64,000 nucleotides of DNA, taken from NCBI RefSeq assembly GCF_014207505.1, contig NZ_JACHGL010000001.1, positions 248,001-312,000 of the forward strand, in the 5' to 3' direction. The notes below the pieces were generated by a model. It ran no database searches and was not told where the DNA came from. It worked only from the letters and a program-made list of their open reading frames with translations. Position 1 is the first letter of the stretch; each line of letters begins with the position of its first letter. Made by a program: the position numbers and the translations under genes. This stretch comes from Leuconostoc carnosum (GTDB taxonomy: Bacteria; Bacillota; Bacilli; Lactobacillales; Lactobacillaceae). Positions 62,341 through 64,000 of this stretch are shown here, one piece after another.

Positions 62341-63762
62341 ATGAAAAAGACGAAAATCGTCTCAACACTTGGTCCGTCATCATCTGATGTCGAAACAATT
62401 GTAAAATTGATTCAAGCTGGAGCCAATGTTTTCCGCTTCAATTTCTCACACGGTGATCACGAAGAACATTTGGGTCGTATGAACGCAGTTCATGAAGCCG
62501 AAAAGATCACTGGTAAAACAGTTGGTATCTTGCTAGATACCAAAGGTGCTGAAATCCGTACCACAAAGCAAGCTGACGGTAAGATTGAGTTCCATACTGG
62601 CGATACATTACGTATCTCAATGGATGAAAATCTTGAAGGCACAAAGGACAAAATTGCTGTAACATATGCCGGTTTGTTCGATGATGTTAACGAAGGCGGA
62701 CAAGTCTTGTTCGATGATGGTTTGCTTGGTACAACTGTTGTTGAAAAAGATTCAGCTAACCGCGAACTTGTTGTTCATGTTGACAATGACGGTATCTTGG
62801 GTTCACGTAAGGGTGTTAACGCACCTGGTGTGGCAATTAACTTACCTGGTATCACTGAAAAGGATGCTGATGACATTCGTTTTGGTTTGGACCACGAAAT
62901 CAATTATATTGCTGCTTCATTCGTTCGTAAGCCTGAAGATGTGCTCGAAATTCGTGCATTGTTGAAGGAAAAGAACATGGAACACGTGCAAATCATTCCT
63001 AAGATTGAATCACAAGAAGGTATTGATAATCTTGATGCTATTCTTGAAGTTTCAGATGCATTGATGGTACCACGTGGTGACATGGGTGTTGAAATTCCTG
63101 CTGAAAATGTGCCTTTGGTTCAAAAAGACATGATTCGCAAGATGAACAAATTTGGTTTGCCAGTTATTACAGCAACACAAATGCTTGACTCAATGGAAGA
63201 AAACCCACGTCCTACACGTGCCGAAGCTTCCGATGTTGCCAATGCCGTATTTGATGGTACTGATGCAACAATGTTGTCAGGTGAATCAGCTAATGGTGAC
63301 TATCCAGTCGAATCCGTTGCAACAATGGCTGCTATTAATGAAAAAGCTGAAACATCATTGCGCGAAAATGGTCGCCATCAAGATATCGTATTTGATGAAA
63401 GTGATTCAACAGAAGCTGTTGCTGCAGCTGTTGTGCGTATTGCAAATAGTGTGAACGCTAAGGCAGTTGTAGTATCAACAAATTCTGGTTACACAGCACG
63501 TATGGTTTCTAAGCACCGCCCTGATGTTAACGTTTTGGCAGTTACTTATTCAGAACGTGTACAACGTGGCTTGACGTTGAATTATGGTGTTTTGCCAGTT
63601 GTTTATGATGCACCTGAAACAATTGATGAAATGATTGCTTTGGCTAAGTCAGCTGTTAAAGAACAAGGTCTTGTTAACTCTGGTGATGCAATCGTAATCG
63701 CTGCTGGTGTGCCAATGTCACAATCTGGTACAACAAACATGATCACTGTACAAACAGTATAA
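62341..63762 (+). CDS. pyk: Pyruvate kinase
   Basis: 473 residues. KKTKIVSTLGPSS, FRFNFSHGDHEEH, IIPKIESQEGIDN (catalytic Lys), MVPRGDMGVEIP and ITATQMLDSM are present; the C-terminal allosteric domain is normal, and the extra PEP-utiliser domain of some bacilli is absent. Strongly biased codon use shows high expression. AAGGAG is 11 bases before ATG 62341; an upstream in-frame TTG at 62299 is not needed. In homofermentative lactic bacteria pfkA lies between dnaE and pyk; here only 95 non-coding bases do. Confidence 0.96.
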   Translation: MKKTKIVSTLGPSSSDVETIVKLIQAGANVFRFNFSHGDHEEHLGRMNAVHEAEKITGKTVGILLDTKGAEIRTTKQADGKIEFHTGDTLRISMDENLEGTKDKIAVTYAGLFDDVNEGGQVLFDDGLLGTTVVEKDSANRELVVHVDNDGILGSRKGVNAPGVAINLPGITEKDADDIRFGLDHEINYIAASFVRKPEDVLEIRALLKEKNMEHVQIIPKIESQEGIDNLDAILEVSDALMVPRGDMGVEIPAENVPLVQKDMIRKMNKFGLPVITATQMLDSMEENPRPTRAEASDVANAVFDGTDATMLSGESANGDYPVESVATMAAINEKAETSLRENGRHQDIVFDESDSTEAVAAAVVRIANSVNAKAVVVSTNSGYTARMVSKHRPDVNVLAVTYSERVQRGLTLNYGVLPVVYDAPETIDEMIALAKSAVKEQGLVNSGDAIVIAAGVPMSQSGTTNMITVQTV

Positions 63763-63782
63763 TTTTTAAATAATTTAGTAAT

Positions 63783-63818
63783 AAAAGGCGCTGATGACAA
63801 CATCAACGCTTTTTTTGT
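63783..63818 (+). terminator. Terminator after pyk
   Basis: AAAGGCGCTGATG-acaa-CATCAACGCTTT with one bulge or mismatch, followed by a long T-run. Confidence 0.82.
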
Positions 63819-63832
63819 TGGTTAAATAGTGA

Positions 63833-63849
63833 TGTCATAAAACCTATCA
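63833..63849. promoter_or_regulatory. GlnR-like box upstream of the ammonium transporter gene
   Basis: TGTCA-TAAAACC-TATCA, against the GlnR/TnrA consensus TGTNA-N7-TNACA: one mismatch. Its location before an ammonium transporter is where such a site would be expected. Confidence 0.4.
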
Positions 63850-63916
63850 TAATTCAGCTGTTTAAATTGGTATACCTGATATGATTATCTCAACGAAATA
63901 AAGAGGAGCGATGTTT

Positions 63917-64000
63917 ATGAATACAGGAGACTTAGCGTGGGTATTGATTTCAGCAGCACTGGTATGGTTAATGACGCCAGGATTGGCACTTTTCTATGGT
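63917..64000 (+). CDS. amt: Ammonium transporter, N-terminal part (cut by window edge)
   Basis: Twenty-eight residues: MNTGDLAWVLISAALVWLMT followed by PGLALFYG. This is the first helix of Amt/MEP channels, where the MTPGLAxFYG motif is diagnostic. AGAGGAG is 8 bases from ATG 63917 and only two from ATG 63911 in the same frame, so the former is preferred. The rest of the gene lies beyond the window. Confidence 0.88.
   Translation, partial: MNTGDLAWVLISAALVWLMTPGLALFYG

Overview
The window looks like chromosome of a low-GC, heterofermentative lactic acid bacterium, most probably Leuconostoc (genus assigned by inference from gene content and protein character, not by a search). Three things point there: Firmicute gene order (dinG-ypmB-aspB-asnS-dnaD; xerD-ribT-scpA-scpB-rluB; LysM protein-cmk-rpsA-der-hup), maltose use by a phosphorolytic locus, and dnaE sitting directly next to pyk with no phosphofructokinase gene between them. 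No rRNA, tRNA, CRISPR array, insertion sequence or prophage was seen.

Layout. 1-9.3 kb: end of a sortase gene, a lone mevalonate kinase, a DinG-like protein with an intact exonuclease but a decayed helicase half, then ypmB, aspB, asnS, dnaD and an rRNA methyltransferase. 9.4-13.3 kb: accessory genes (aminotransferase, GNAT acetyltransferase, nitroreductase, a 44-residue protein missed by length cutoffs, a Vat-like acetyltransferase and the 3' remnant of a lost gene). 13.3-21.6 kb: maltose/isomaltooligosaccharide locus (maltose phosphorylase, LacI-type regulator, two GH13 alpha-1,6-type glucosidases around a sugar symporter) with LacI-type operators at each unit. 21.6-25 kb: a T-box leader driving hisS-aspS. 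25-32.8 kb: membrane transporters, a PucR-type regulator, an M32 carboxypeptidase and a SAP-domain protein. 32.9-47.6 kb: housekeeping genes (rpsU, yqeY, cvfB, xerD, ribT, scpAB, rluB, FMN-riboswitch-ribU, LysM protein, cmk, rpsA, der, hup, TPR protein, cca, dihydrofolate reductase, degV).

47.7-58.6 kb is the most interesting part: a ten-gene aromatic amino acid operon (tkt-aroE-aroF-aroB-aroC-aroA-tyrA-aroK/chorismate mutase fusion-prephenate dehydratase-like-aroD). In front of it is a good promoter, a 17-codon leader ORF ending in Tyr-Tyr-Tyr-Phe-Trp-Phe-Met, four mutually exclusive RNA hairpins ending in an intrinsic terminator, and a second terminator-like hairpin abutting the tkt ribosome binding site. 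This is the architecture of ribosome-mediated transcription attenuation, unusual for Gram-positive bacteria, where T-box or TRAP control is the common way to sense aromatic amino acids. The operon supplies its own erythrose-4-phosphate through transketolase, makes chorismate, and channels it to prephenate and tyrosine; its phenylalanine branch is doubtful because the prephenate dehydratase-like protein lacks the Thr-Arg-Phe motif.

58.6-64 kb: a DUF2929 membrane protein, dnaE, pyk and the first codons of an ammonium transporter preceded by a GlnR-like site.

A smaller recurring theme is genes whose good Shine-Dalgarno sequence lies 25-95 nt upstream of the true start and is followed by a tiny ORF (hisS, yitT, the GNAT gene, possibly the nitroreductase) or by a hairpin (asnS).
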